DNA from: Salinisphaera sp. G21_0
Lineage (GTDB): Bacteria > Pseudomonadota > Gammaproteobacteria > Pseudomonadales > Endozoicomonadaceae
Reading direction: 5' to 3'
Assembly: GCF_017744115.1 (NCBI RefSeq)
Contig: NZ_JAGHQW010000013.1
Coordinates: 48,039-112,038, forward strand
Length of the DNA stretch: 64,000 bases
Shown here piece by piece: positions 28,578 to 39,151 of this stretch (position 1 is the first letter of the stretch; each line of letters begins with the position of its first letter). The notes under the pieces were generated by a model. The model did no database searches. It saw nothing but the letters and a program-made list of their open reading frames with translations, and was not told the origin of the DNA. Made by a program: the position numbers and the translations under genes.

Positions 28578-29307
28578 CACTGTGGCGAACAAGAGTACCG
28601 CTGGCAGCCAGGCCGCAAAGATTGCCCTGGACGGTCTCTGGAAAAACAACCCGGCACTGGTCCAGCTGCTGGGCCTGTGCCCTCTGCTGGGGGTATCCAG
28701 CAGTGTCGTCAATGCGCTTGGTCTGGGCATAGCCACCATGCTGGTGGTGATGGGCTCCAACGTTGCCGTCTCTCTGATACGGCACCAGGTAACCGATGCC
28801 ATTCGCCTGCCGGTATTTGTGATGATTATTGCTTCCTTCACCACCTGTATCGAACTGCTGATGCAGGCTTATACCTACGAACTCTATCGGATACTGGGTA
28901 TTTTTATTCCGTTGATTGTCACCAACTGCATCATCCTGGGCCGGGCCGATGCCTTTGCCTCCCGAAACCCGGTACTGCCTGCCGCTTTTGATGGTTTGAT
29001 GATGGGTACGGGCTTTGCCGTGATTCTGGTATTGCTGGGGGCACTGCGGGAGCTGATTGGCCAGGGCACGCTGTTCTCCGGCATGGACCTGCTGCTGGGC
29101 CCCATTGCCGCTGACTGGACCATTACGGTGATTGCCAACTACAAACAGTTCCTGTTTGCCATTCTTCCCCCGGGTGCCTTTGTCTTTATGGGCTTTTTGA
29201 TTGCCATTAAAAATATTGTTGATCGTCGCCTGGAAGAAAGAAGGAAAAACCTGCAGCCGGTAACAGCAAAAGTAAGTAAGCGGGTCAGGGTTACGGGTAA
29301 TGTTTGA
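28567..29307 (+). CDS. rnfE: Electron transport complex subunit RnfE
   Basis: RnfE is the RnfA paralogue that pairs with it across the membrane. The 246-residue protein has [20 protein letters not shown] and [14 protein letters not shown], the two Cys segments shared with RnfA, and six helices. The start at 28567 overlaps the rnfG stop; a longer frame to 28474 lies wholly within rnfG. In most relatives nth follows directly, but here three accessory genes intervene. Confidence 0.95.
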   Translation: MTNDTVANKSTAGSQAAKIALDGLWKNNPALVQLLGLCPLLGVSSSVVNALGLGIATMLVVMGSNVAVSLIRHQVTDAIRLPVFVMIIASFTTCIELLMQAYTYELYRILGIFIPLIVTNCIILGRADAFASRNPVLPAAFDGLMMGTGFAVILVLLGALRELIGQGTLFSGMDLLLGPIAADWTITVIANYKQFLFAILPPGAFVFMGFLIAIKNIVDRRLEERRKNLQPVTAKVSKRVRVTGNV

Positions 29308-29425
29308 TTATTCTTAACGCTTATATTGGAACTTATTCTCTGATTTCCTGTCTATTGAATCAGAATCGGTAAATCTATTTTGATTTGTCAGACAGGCCCC
29401 CGTTAAACCAGAGGAAAATTCTGTA

Positions 29426-30787
29426 ATGTTATCTGTTCAACCTACTCCCCCACTCTTGCGATCAACACCAACAGGCAATGAAAAAGCGGTTGAAGACGTG
29501 GAGGTGAGCAGATCCACTCAGCCTGTTGAACTGACACAACTCCAGAAATGCATTCTGGGCAACCAGCGCTTTATCCTCGATACAGTAAATCTGGTTGAAG
29601 TTATGAACAAAGTCTTTGGTAAAAAGGAACCAGACGCTTCGCTACGAATGCCAGACAATTTCGATGCACTGCCGGAGTCAGAAAAGTACGAAAGTCTGAC
29701 TCAGCTTGTCAGGCAACTTGATGTCTATTTCCACCAAAGCCCCATTCACAGGGAAGAACAGGGAAAAATAGTGGAGCGCTGGAATGCCAAAGAGCAAACT
29801 GGAGCCATTGAAAACCTGAGTGACGCTGCCAAAGAAGATCTACGGTCAGCACTTAAGCCCTTAAGGACTGCTGATTCAGAGCCCCTTGAGTTTACTGATC
29901 AATCAGTTCTTCTTTTTCCAGGAGCGGCTATCCCTCGAATGCACCTTCGCCCTAAGTTCGCTATTGCACAAAACAGTGACAATAAATTGCCCGGACTGCT
30001 GCTCTGTAACGGTTCTTCAAGGACTTTGGGCGACGTTGACGAGCTTCAGGATGTTACTAGCAATGATCGTCTGTTTAAGCGCATAGATGAGCTGGTTGAA
30101 GAGTTTGAAACTACCCTGGGATCCACTGCCACAGAAGCTCACGCCCAAATGGCTCTTATGGACATGCTCCGTATGGCTGACCAGAAAAGCGATCAGAAAA
30201 GTGAGGAGATAAGTGAGGAGATAAGTGAGGAGATAAGTGAGGAGATAAGCGACCAGAAAAGTCAGCAGACATGCTTTCTGAACAAACAAACCATCTATGT
30301 AACTTATACCGGAGAAGTTCAATTCTTTCAGCAATCTCTTCAGGAAGATGGCAAATACACGCTCAACCTCAATGAGGAAAATATCATCACTGGCAGACCA
30401 AACACCGAAGCAACGATGGTGTCTGCCTTAAATGCCCTGGAACTACTGCCTGGACCCACTCCCGGAGACATCGTTCTGGTCAGCAACCAGCCCCATATAC
30501 GTGCCCAGCAAATTGCCACAGAACGCGTGGTTGCCAATAGAGGGTACAACAATGACTACTCTCCAATAACCATCCGTGCCTGTGGTGACGAGTGTTCGCT
30601 GACAAGCTCTAAAGATTTGTTCCTTGCCATCGACTCAGCCAGAAAGGCAATCCAGTTGTTAAATCCGGATTATCATGTGACAACCAATTGGGATAAAGCT
30701 CCGGAATGGAAGCTATTTGAATCCAGGAAAGCCGGTGAATGGCATCTCTATAAGCCTGAGCACCCGCCAGTGGAACGGCTGGTTTAG
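29426..30787 (+). CDS. Orphan protein with EEIS tandem repeats, possible DUF218 (YdcF/ElyC)-like core
   Basis: A 453-residue protein with a Pro/Thr-rich N terminus and no signal peptide; AGAGGAAAA upstream serves as ribosome binding site. The middle and end show a weak DUF218 pattern: a strand ending LLLCNGSS, an STATEAHAQM helix start, NTEATMVSAL, and DIVLVSNQPHIRAQQIA, which resembles the 'LVTSxxHxxRA' box of YdcF/ElyC proteins. Between them sits a low-complexity insert in which EEIS occurs four times, flanked by DQKS units. Family assignment is tentative. It is one of three accessory genes between rnfE and nth. Confidence 0.6.
   Translation: MLSVQPTPPLLRSTPTGNEKAVEDVEVSRSTQPVELTQLQKCILGNQRFILDTVNLVEVMNKVFGKKEPDASLRMPDNFDALPESEKYESLTQLVRQLDVYFHQSPIHREEQGKIVERWNAKEQTGAIENLSDAAKEDLRSALKPLRTADSEPLEFTDQSVLLFPGAAIPRMHLRPKFAIAQNSDNKLPGLLLCNGSSRTLGDVDELQDVTSNDRLFKRIDELVEEFETTLGSTATEAHAQMALMDMLRMADQKSDQKSEEISEEISEEISEEISDQKSQQTCFLNKQTIYVTYTGEVQFFQQSLQEDGKYTLNLNEENIITGRPNTEATMVSALNALELLPGPTPGDIVLVSNQPHIRAQQIATERVVANRGYNNDYSPITIRACGDECSLTSSKDLFLAIDSARKAIQLLNPDYHVTTNWDKAPEWKLFESRKAGEWHLYKPEHPPVERLV
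30201..30248 (+). repeat. Four 12-bp tandem repeats (EEIS codons)
   Basis: GTGAGGAGATAA occurs four times in direct succession and encodes EEIS units in frame. The unit is a multiple of three, so copy-number change would lengthen or shorten the protein without a frameshift. Confidence 0.93.
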
Positions 30788-30793
30788 GCTTTC

Positions 30794-30832
30794 TTCGCAG
30801 GATGGCCTGCTAATGTTATGCCAACCTGCGAA
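30794..30832. terminator. Hairpin between convergent genes
   Basis: Nested inverted repeat TTCGCAGG / CCTGCGAA with an inner GGC/GCC pair between the convergent 29426 and 30838 genes. No clear T-run, so it may be a weak bidirectional terminator. Confidence 0.4.
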
Positions 30833-30837
30833 CGTCC

Positions 30838-31611
30838 CTAAAAATCCACATCAAGATGATAGCTGTCAATCAATTGCTGAATTTGATTATCCATTTTTTT
30901 CTGATGACTTATAAAGGCACCCTGCCTATTCTGATGCTCTGTTAACAGGCCATCACTATCAGCATAAAAGGCTTCTGCCCTGGTTAATCCGTTATACAGA
31001 GGATTATATTCACGACTTGCCCGTTCAGCAGAAAAATAGAACGCATAGGTTTGCGATACCAGAATCGAGCCTCTATCCATAACCCGAGCGGTGATAACAA
31101 CTTCTGTATCGGTATCTGGAATCGGATTTATGGTTATTGGTCGATTCATTGCCAGGGGTTCCATTTTTAAATGAGCAAGCTGATCTGAATAGACAGAACC
31201 AAATTCCTTTATCTCCCACAACTGGTCGATATCCCCTCCCTCAGCGTACACGGTTCCCCTGCCATTCGACCGGGTTCGAACCTCAACATCAAGCTCAATC
31301 ATGTTAAGGGCATTGGTTGGAGCCTTCACGTTTGCACCGGATTTTTTCAATGAAACTGACAGCTGTTTTTCCAGATATCGGGCAACATCTGAAGCGGTAT
31401 GTTTTTTATCAACATAAACGGAATCTGATCCAAGGCGTCCTCTGGCGATGAGGCTCTCGGCAAGTTGGTTGGCTATAACATTCCAATATTGAGTAAATGG
31501 AACAGGCTCATATTCCGGTGAGGATACTGCCAGCAACCTGGTTGAAGGAAATAGTCCACCGATCATTAATAAACCTGTAACGACTGACAGGTATAACTGC
31601 TTATTAAACAC
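30838..31611 (-). CDS. Exported protein of unknown function
   Basis: A 257-residue protein with a clear signal peptide (hydrophobic residues about 8-28, ALAV-like cleavage region). The mature part starts with a helix-rich segment (FTQYWNVIANQLAESLIARG), then beta-rich stretches (MIELDVEVRTRS; TEVVITARVMDRGSILVSQTYAFYFS) that recall FlgO/CsgG-type assembly proteins. This is a weak resemblance and I do not assign a family. It lies among the accessory genes inserted between rnfE and nth. Confidence 0.7.
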   Translation of the reverse strand: MFNKQLYLSVVTGLLMIGGLFPSTRLLAVSSPEYEPVPFTQYWNVIANQLAESLIARGRLGSDSVYVDKKHTASDVARYLEKQLSVSLKKSGANVKAPTNALNMIELDVEVRTRSNGRGTVYAEGGDIDQLWEIKEFGSVYSDQLAHLKMEPLAMNRPITINPIPDTDTEVVITARVMDRGSILVSQTYAFYFSAERASREYNPLYNGLTRAEAFYADSDGLLTEHQNRQGAFISHQKKMDNQIQQLIDSYHLDVDF

Positions 31612-31902
31612 GATACATCCCTATACTGCTTTTTTATTTCAATGTAGCATGTGCAACCTTATTCGTGTTCAGGCTACCTGAACCACTACTCTGAACAAAG
31701 TCAGAAATCCGGCATAACAAAATAAGAGCCTGATTTATCAGCCCGATAAAACTGGAAATAATGATAAACCTCAATCGATTATTGACCGAATTCGCTATAG
31801 AATCGCCCTCTTTTGTCCAGAACAGGGGTAATGACCTGAATGGATAACCCGTTTTTGGGTGGTTTCTGCGCCTCCCCCCAGCCATCTCATGAATAAAAGA
31901 CG

Positions 31903-32721
31903 ATGCTTAACCAGATATTGCCAGTTTTTTTATCTGGCCTGATCATGCTTTCCGGCTTTGTCCAGGCCAACGCCACAGCTCCTGCTGCCCCATCAGTGGC
32001 GGAGCCAGACGCTGAGTTCACCCTCCCTCTTCAGGAAGAGCGCTCCCCATGGGCGATAACCCTGTTCGATGACAATCCTCAGGAGAATCAGGCACGCCTC
32101 TGGTCCCAGACAAAACTCATGTTCGGTCTGGGCGTTGGTGTGATTGGTGCCCTGGCCGTTATGCCTGAGTCCTTTACCAACTGGGATAAGTCTGACTTGA
32201 AACAGTTCCACAAAAAATGGTGGGATAATGTCAGTTCAGGCCCGGTTATGGATGAAGATGACTTTTTCCTGAACTACGTAGCACACCCTTACTTCGGTGG
32301 TGTGTACTACATCGTTGCACGAGAGTCTGGTTACAACCAGTGGAACTCCTTTGTCTACTCCTTCCTGATGTCCACCTTCTACTGGGAGTACGGTATCGAA
32401 GCCATCGCTGAAGTGCCTTCCATTCAGGATATTATCGTAACGCCCATTGGTGGCTGGCTATACGGTGAGTGGGCTTACCAGCAGAAGCGCTCGATTGTCG
32501 ACAATGATGGCCTGGTATGGGGCTCTGCCGGTCTGGGCTCCACGGCGTTGTTTTTCCTGGATCCGGTCGACAGTATTGACCAGTGGATCAATGGTGACCG
32601 TGAACAGCCCGTTGTGGAAGACTTTGATATCCGTCTGGCATTTGCTCCAACCTTTTATCAGGTAGAGAATCAGGATGAAGACCAGAACTATTTCGGCCTG
32701 GTCATGACATTCCGGATGTAA
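31903..32721 (+). CDS. DUF3943 family outer-membrane-associated protein
   Basis: A 272-residue protein with a signal peptide (residues 1 to about 23). The pattern DDFFLNYVAHPYFGGVYYIVARESGY, then SFLMSTFYWEYGIEAIAEVPSIQDIIVTPIGG matches DUF3943, exported proteins of unknown function thought to sit at the outer membrane. It ends with a beta-strand and aromatic-like terminus (YFGLVMTFRM), as many outer-membrane proteins do. A hairpin terminator follows. Confidence 0.82.
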   Translation: MLNQILPVFLSGLIMLSGFVQANATAPAAPSVAEPDAEFTLPLQEERSPWAITLFDDNPQENQARLWSQTKLMFGLGVGVIGALAVMPESFTNWDKSDLKQFHKKWWDNVSSGPVMDEDDFFLNYVAHPYFGGVYYIVARESGYNQWNSFVYSFLMSTFYWEYGIEAIAEVPSIQDIIVTPIGGWLYGEWAYQQKRSIVDNDGLVWGSAGLGSTALFFLDPVDSIDQWINGDREQPVVEDFDIRLAFAPTFYQVENQDEDQNYFGLVMTFRM

Positions 32722-32752
32722 CCCGCTCAAATACCTGCTATTTCCTTTTATA

Positions 32753-32774
32753 AACAGGGCACTCCAGCCCTGTT
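32753..32774 (+). terminator. Terminator between DUF3943 gene and nth
   Basis: An 8-bp stem (AACAGGGC / GCCCTGTT) with a 6-base loop and TTTT, 32 bases after the stop of the DUF3943 gene. Confidence 0.75.
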
Positions 32775-32825
32775 TTGCAGTAAAATAAGCACAAACTGAT
32801 TTTTATACTTTTTACTGGTCAAAGG

Positions 32826-33458
32826 ATGAACAAGGAAAAGCGCACACAGATTTTTACCCGGCTTCGGGACGCTAACCCCAACCCAACGACCGAGCTAAAC
32901 TACAGTACACCTTTTGAGCTGCTTGTCGCGGTGATACTGTCTGCCCAGGCCACCGATGTAGGGGTCAACAAAGCCACCGATAAGCTTTATCCTGTTGCCA
33001 ATACCCCTGAGGCAATGCTTGCCCTGGGTGTGGATGGCCTGAAGGAATACATCAAAACCATCGGGTTATTTAATGCCAAGGCAGAAAACGTTATCAAAAC
33101 CTGTCAGATGCTGATTGATAAGCACAATAGCGTGGTACCCGATAACCGGAAAGATCTTGAAGCACTTCCCGGCGTTGGACGAAAAACGGCTAACGTCGTT
33201 TTAAATACCGCCTTTCATCAGCCCGCCATGGCCGTGGACACCCATATTTTCCGGGTATCCAACCGAACAGGCATTGCCCCCGGCAAGGATGTGCTGGAAG
33301 TGGAAAAACGGCTGGTCAGGCTGGTTCCCAAAGAGTTTCTGATGGATGCCCACCACTGGCTGATCCTCCATGGCCGTTATGTGTGTAAAGCAAGAAAGCC
33401 ACAATGTGGTAGCTGCATTATTGAAGACCTTTGTGAGTTCAAGCAGAAAACGTCTTAG
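32826..33458 (+). CDS. nth: Endonuclease III
   Basis: Nth is the bifunctional glycosylase/AP-lyase for oxidised pyrimidines. The 210-residue protein has the HhH-GPD segment LPGVGRKTANVVL with catalytic Lys120 and the catalytic Asp138 in VDTHIFRV, at the same positions as in E. coli. A C-terminal [4Fe-4S] cluster motif (C-x6-C-x2-C-x5-C) is present. nth usually closes the rnf operon; here a terminator and three accessory genes separate it, so it must have its own promoter. Downstream lie a GH84 gene and dapE on the same strand. Confidence 0.97.
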   Translation: MNKEKRTQIFTRLRDANPNPTTELNYSTPFELLVAVILSAQATDVGVNKATDKLYPVANTPEAMLALGVDGLKEYIKTIGLFNAKAENVIKTCQMLIDKHNSVVPDNRKDLEALPGVGRKTANVVLNTAFHQPAMAVDTHIFRVSNRTGIAPGKDVLEVEKRLVRLVPKEFLMDAHHWLILHGRYVCKARKPQCGSCIIEDLCEFKQKTS

Positions 33459-33491
33459 TCTGACTCACTTTGAACAAGGAAATATCTGCTC

Positions 33492-34550
33492 ATGGCATTC
33501 CATTATGGAGTAATAGAAGGGCTGTATGATCAGGAAAACCAATGGTCCTGGGAGTCCAGGAATGCCTATGCCAGCTTCTGTGCAAGGAAAGGTTTCAATT
33601 TCTATATCTACGCACCAAAGAATGATCCTTATCTGCGCGAGCAATGGGATCAGCCCTGGCCAGAACAGGATTTCAGCCACCTGAACACACTTAGTTTGTC
33701 GCTTAAACAGAACAATGTGCGTTTTGGTATCGGACTCACGCCGTTTAATGTACGGGAACTGAACCAGAAAAGTCGCCAACAGCTGAAACAGAAAATCGCC
33801 AGCATCAATCAACTGAATCCACAGATTCTCTGTATTCTCTTTGATGATTTCAGTAACGACATTGATGACCTGGCAAAAACCCAGGCTGACATTGCCGAAT
33901 TTATTGCCGCAGAAAGCACCGCGGCCCAATTTATTGTCGCAGGCACCTACTACTCAAAAGACCCGTTATTGCAGAGAGTCTACGGCACAATGCCCGAAGG
34001 CTACTGGTCTGACCTGGGGCAATACCTGGACCCACAGTTTGATATTTTCTGGACAGGCGACCACGTTATTTCCCTTGGCTATGATCAGTCAGGCTTACAG
34101 GAAATGACTGACCACTTCCAACGCAAACCCTTTCTTTGGGACAACTACCCGGTCAATGATACCGAATGGCTGAAACACCGGCTCAGACTCTATACCTTCA
34201 CCGGCCGCCCGTGGCAAATCAGTGACTGGTGCCGTGGTCATGCCGTCAACCCGATGATCCAGCCCTGGCTATCCATGATACCGCTGGCCACTCTGGCAGA
34301 CCTTTACCAGCAACAAGACCGGTTTGATGGCCATGCCAGCTTCAGGAAGGCAGTGGTTGATCTTTGCGGTCAATCGCTGGCATCGGCCATCGAAGACAAC
34401 CTGCTCTATTTTACCGAAGAAGGCACGTTGAACTTTTCCGGTTTCACCCGCAAACGCCTGGAAAACACCTTTTCGGCGTTTCAGTCCGACACAGTGCAGC
34501 CTTACTTCCAGGAAATTCTCAAATGGTTGCAGTCCGGTGAAAAATGCTAG
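33492..34550 (+). CDS. GH84 family beta-N-acetylglucosaminidase (O-GlcNAcase-like)
   Basis: A 352-residue cytoplasmic-looking enzyme with no signal peptide. The start GVIEGLYDQENQWSW, then FNFYIYAPKNDPYLREQW, and the catalytic pair LFDDF (D118, D119) match GH84 hyaluronidase/O-GlcNAcase enzymes, which use substrate-assisted catalysis. It contains only the catalytic domain and none of the accessory modules of secreted clostridial members. AAGGAAA upstream supports the start. It could recycle bacterial or host amino sugars; removal of host O-GlcNAc is possible but speculative. The gene lies 33 bases after nth and 48 bases before dapE. Confidence 0.85.
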   Translation: MAFHYGVIEGLYDQENQWSWESRNAYASFCARKGFNFYIYAPKNDPYLREQWDQPWPEQDFSHLNTLSLSLKQNNVRFGIGLTPFNVRELNQKSRQQLKQKIASINQLNPQILCILFDDFSNDIDDLAKTQADIAEFIAAESTAAQFIVAGTYYSKDPLLQRVYGTMPEGYWSDLGQYLDPQFDIFWTGDHVISLGYDQSGLQEMTDHFQRKPFLWDNYPVNDTEWLKHRLRLYTFTGRPWQISDWCRGHAVNPMIQPWLSMIPLATLADLYQQQDRFDGHASFRKAVVDLCGQSLASAIEDNLLYFTEEGTLNFSGFTRKRLENTFSAFQSDTVQPYFQEILKWLQSGEKC

Positions 34551-34598
34551 AATGCACTGCAATTGCTGCCAACTATCCATTTCTTTCCAGAACAATAA

Positions 34599-35753
<1,155 letters not shown>

Positions 35754-35764
35754 CGTTTTTCCAA

Positions 35765-36181
35765 ATGAGCAGTCTTGATCCATCAAAAGCTGACGCAACC
35801 GAAGTGGACGATATTGAAGTGTATGCCAGCGGTCTCTCTCTGGAGGCTATTACCGACTGGCTGAACGATACCTTTGATACCGTTGTGACAGTGAACAGCG
35901 GCAAAGTAGTGCATGACATGGAAGTCACCCGTCTGGGCAACACCATTCCAGTAATGATTGTTGAAAACGCTGTTGGCAAAGCCTGGACCAGCATCTGGTT
36001 TAAAACCAAAGGCACCCCCTGGCAGGATGACACCCAGTGCGCAAGAAGCCTTCAGGCCTATGGTCAATGCCGGGTTCGCTGTAACTCCGGCCCTTGGCAG
36101 GAAGGAGCTGATATGGATGAATGGTGGCAACTGGATGAACACGGCCAGGAAAAGCTGATCAAGTGGCCTAACGCTTCATAA
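35765..36181 (+). CDS. Hypothetical protein downstream of dapE
   Basis: About 138 residues from the ATG at 35765; a GTG overlapping the dapE stop (35750) is an equally possible coupled start. The sequence has an acidic N terminus, then a mixed alpha/beta domain (ITDWLNDTFDTVVTVNSGKVVHDMEV, WTSIWFKTKGTPW) with Cys residues and Trp-rich ends. I do not recognise the family. It is likely co-transcribed with dapE and is followed by a hairpin at 36184. Confidence 0.75.
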   Translation: MSSLDPSKADATEVDDIEVYASGLSLEAITDWLNDTFDTVVTVNSGKVVHDMEVTRLGNTIPVMIVENAVGKAWTSIWFKTKGTPWQDDTQCARSLQAYGQCRVRCNSGPWQEGADMDEWWQLDEHGQEKLIKWPNAS

Positions 36182-36183
36182 CC

Positions 36184-36206
36184 AAAAAGCAGCCTGGCTG
36201 CTTTTC
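36184..36206 (+). terminator. Hairpin after the dapE operon
   Basis: A 10-bp stem (AAAAGCAGCC / GGCTGCTTTT) with a one-base centre, two bases past the stop codon of the upstream gene. The T-run is formed by the stem arm itself. Confidence 0.6.
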
Positions 36207-36454
36207 AGGGGAGAAAACAGGATAACCTTCTAATGAGCCATACTATCTAACGGAGAGTGGTTTCTTCCTGACACTGAAGCTCCGTAACTTTTGCGCAACA
36301 CCACTTAATCAGGCTAGAATGGCCGATTAACTCATCAGCGACTTGAGAGCTATCATTTAATCTCAAGCCATGAGGCCTGTACCGGCTTATCGGTACCAGT
36401 CTTCTGACGTTTATTATCTCCTTTACTGACGGATGCAGGCCAAGAGCCAGTTCC

Positions 36455-38953
36455 ATGCTGAAGCCCATTACCCTGAATCGCTATGTTTTTCATAGCCTGA
36501 GAAAACTCCTCTCCACGTGGGTGCGTACCACGGTTGAAAACAACAATCCTGAAGCTTTGCACCTGCAGACCGGAAAACCGGTGGTCTATGTTATGCACCA
36601 GCGCTCCCTGACGGACCTGATGGTGCTGGAAGGTGAGTGCATAAAAGCAGGCCTGCCCCGCCCTTACAAACCCATTGTCGCTGATCAGCCACAGAGCAAA
36701 GCGCACTTTTTCCTTAGCCAGCACGAAGGCCTGATTCTCCAGAGAGAACGGCCAGAACCACCGGAACTGCTGGAAGCGCTGGTCAGGCAGGTTGAAGCAA
36801 AGCATCAGGATGTCCAGCTCGTTCCCGTTACTATTATCTGGGGACGCTCACCGGAAAAAGAACAGTCCGCCTTTAAACTGCTGTTTGACTGGAACTTCAG
36901 CCTTGGCGGACGTTTCCGGAAGTTTCTGGCAACCCTGCTGCACGGCCGACAGACCATGGTGTCTTTCAGCCCTGCCTTATCACTGCAGGAAATCATGGGT
37001 GACAGTAACAACCATGCCCGCAGTGTGCGCAAGGTCAACCGGATTCTCCGGGTGCATTTCCGCCAGAAAAAAGCATCGGTTCTGGGGCCGGATCTCTCCC
37101 ACCGTCGTATGCTGGTCAACAGCCTGATTCATACGCCCGGGATTCAGAAAGCCATTGCAGCAGAAGCTGCGGCTCAGGAAATCACTCTGGTAGAAGCCGA
37201 GGCAAAAGCCAGAAAGTATGCCAATGAAATCGCTTCTGACTTCTCCATGCCCGTTATCCGCTTCCTGGATATTATCCTGACCTGGTTCTGGAATAAGCTT
37301 TACAGCGGCGTAAAAGTCAATCATATCGAGCCCCTGAAGGCGCTGGCACAGAGCCATACAATTGTTTATGTGCCCTGCCATCGAAGCCATATCGATTATC
37401 TGCTGCTGTCGTACGTTCTGTACTATGAAGGTTTGCCGCCGCCCCATATTGCTGCGGGCATTAACCTGAATATGCCGGTGGTTGGCACCATTCTGCGCAA
37501 GGGCGGTGCCTTCTTCATGCGCAGAACGTTCCGTGGCAACCCGCTTTACAGCATGGTCTTCCATGAATACATGTACACACTGACCAGTAAAGGCTTTGCT
37601 ACCGAGTATTTCATTGAAGGCGGCCGCTCAAGAACCGGCCGTACGCTGACACCAAAAACCGGCATGCTCTCCATCACCGTCCGCAGTTTCCTTCGTGACC
37701 ATCGCAAGCCGCTGGCGTTTGTTCCGGTCTATATCGGTTATGAAAAGCTGTTGGAAATGGCCAGCTATCTGGGCGAACTCCGGGGTGAAGCCAAGAAAAG
37801 TGAGTCACCCCTGGATATAGTCCGCACACTGGCGGCCCTGAGAAATGAGTTTGGCAAGGCGTGGATCACGTTTGGGGAGCCACTGGACCTGGGCTCGTTC
37901 CTGAATTCACAGGCACCCAACTGGAAAGAAAGCTCAGGTTCCAATGACAAACCGGCATGGCTGGAAAAAACCACGTCGAATCTGGGCGATATGCTGGCTG
38001 GCAGAATCAATGCGGCAGCGGTCATCAATCCGGTTAACCTGGTCGCCATTGCCCTGCTCTCCTCACCCAGGCATGCACTGGGTGAAGAGGAGCTGATTCG
38101 CCAGCTGGATGGCTATACACGTCTACTGTCCATGGCTCCCTACAGTGACCGGACGGCAATGACTGATCTGGATGCCCGCAGCATGATTCACTATGTGGAA
38201 AACCTGCAGCTGATCCAGAGAAAGACCGATGCGCTGGGCGATATCATCAGCATGGATGAGAAAACAGCCATTGCCATGACCTATTATCGCAACAATGTGC
38301 TGCATATTTTTGCCATCCCGTCCCTGATCAGCTGTTTCTTTGTGAACTGCGCCAGCATCACCAGAAAAGAGATTCTGCGCATCAGTGCGGTTCTCTACCC
38401 TTACCTGCAGGCGGAGCTGTTCCTGCAGTGGACGCAACACGAAGCGCTGGCCGTGGTGCAAAAATGGCTGGATTGTCTGGTTGCAGAAGGACTGATTACC
38501 CATGGCCAGGATGATGATGGCGAAGCGTGTTATTTCCAGCCGGACCCTGCCACCGCCGAATACATCATGTTGAATGTTTTCTCACGCTCCATTGTCCAGA
38601 CACTGGAACGCTTCTATATGGTGATCAGCCTGCTCTTGCGCAATGGCAGTGGCAATATTGAAGCGGAAGCCCTGGAACATCAGAGTGGGGTGCTGGCACA
38701 GCGCCTGTCGATCATTCATGGTCTTAATGCGCCGGAGTTTTTTGATAAATCACTGTTCCGTGGCTTTATTGCCCAGATGCGCTATCACGGTGTATTGGAG
38801 ATCACGCAAACCAATAAACTGGTGTTTGGCGATGATATTCAGAAAGTGGCTGATCAGGCGCACACCCTATTAACCACTGAAATACGACACAGTATCAACC
38901 AGACCAGTCGATACGGAGTCAGTAACGGTTCAGGAGAAAAATCTACGCCCTGA
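36455..38953 (+). CDS. plsB: Glycerol-3-phosphate 1-O-acyltransferase
   Basis: PlsB catalyses the first step of phospholipid synthesis at the inner membrane, acylating sn-glycerol 3-phosphate. At 832 residues it has the normal length. The acyltransferase blocks are visible: CHRSHIDYLLLSY (H-x4-D), GAFFMRRTFRGN, YFIEGGRSRTGR and FVPVYIGYE. The C-terminal half is the helical domain of the family. No signal peptide. It is followed by a 27-bp perfect inverted repeat that probably ends transcription. Confidence 0.97.
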   Translation: MLKPITLNRYVFHSLRKLLSTWVRTTVENNNPEALHLQTGKPVVYVMHQRSLTDLMVLEGECIKAGLPRPYKPIVADQPQSKAHFFLSQHEGLILQRERPEPPELLEALVRQVEAKHQDVQLVPVTIIWGRSPEKEQSAFKLLFDWNFSLGGRFRKFLATLLHGRQTMVSFSPALSLQEIMGDSNNHARSVRKVNRILRVHFRQKKASVLGPDLSHRRMLVNSLIHTPGIQKAIAAEAAAQEITLVEAEAKARKYANEIASDFSMPVIRFLDIILTWFWNKLYSGVKVNHIEPLKALAQSHTIVYVPCHRSHIDYLLLSYVLYYEGLPPPHIAAGINLNMPVVGTILRKGGAFFMRRTFRGNPLYSMVFHEYMYTLTSKGFATEYFIEGGRSRTGRTLTPKTGMLSITVRSFLRDHRKPLAFVPVYIGYEKLLEMASYLGELRGEAKKSESPLDIVRTLAALRNEFGKAWITFGEPLDLGSFLNSQAPNWKESSGSNDKPAWLEKTTSNLGDMLAGRINAAAVINPVNLVAIALLSSPRHALGEEELIRQLDGYTRLLSMAPYSDRTAMTDLDARSMIHYVENLQLIQRKTDALGDIISMDEKTAIAMTYYRNNVLHIFAIPSLISCFFVNCASITRKEILRISAVLYPYLQAELFLQWTQHEALAVVQKWLDCLVAEGLITHGQDDDGEACYFQPDPATAEYIMLNVFSRSIVQTLERFYMVISLLLRNGSGNIEAEALEHQSGVLAQRLSIIHGLNAPEFFDKSLFRGFIAQMRYHGVLEITQTNKLVFGDDIQKVADQAHTLLTTEIRHSINQTSRYGVSNGSGEKSTP

Positions 38954-38967
38954 ATAACTTTCTCTTT

Positions 38968-39036
38968 TTGCCACAGAGACACGGAGTCACGGAGGAAAAG
39001 ATTTTTTTTCTCCGTGACTCCGTGTCTCTGTGGCAA
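38968..39036 (+). terminator. 27-bp perfect inverted repeat, terminator-like, after plsB
   Basis: The arms 38968-38994 and 39010-39036 are perfect complements of 27 bases around an A/T-rich loop, followed by GGTTTTTTC. The stem contains CACAGAGACACGGAG, a motif seen as dispersed repeats in various bacteria. It lies 15 bases beyond the plsB stop and before the convergent rsmJ, and may work in both directions. Confidence 0.85.
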
Positions 39037-39151
39037 GGTTTTTTCTTTACGGGATAACATCGAAATGCGGCAGTTATTTCGGGACAGTGCCATAGCGGGT
39101 AGAGCACACGATAAGCTGGCCATACCATAACCACCATTATAGTTAGACAGA

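Noticed and set aside
35783..36142. 119-codon minus-strand frame
   Set aside because: It lies fully antisense to the better-supported gene after dapE, which continues a same-strand operon.
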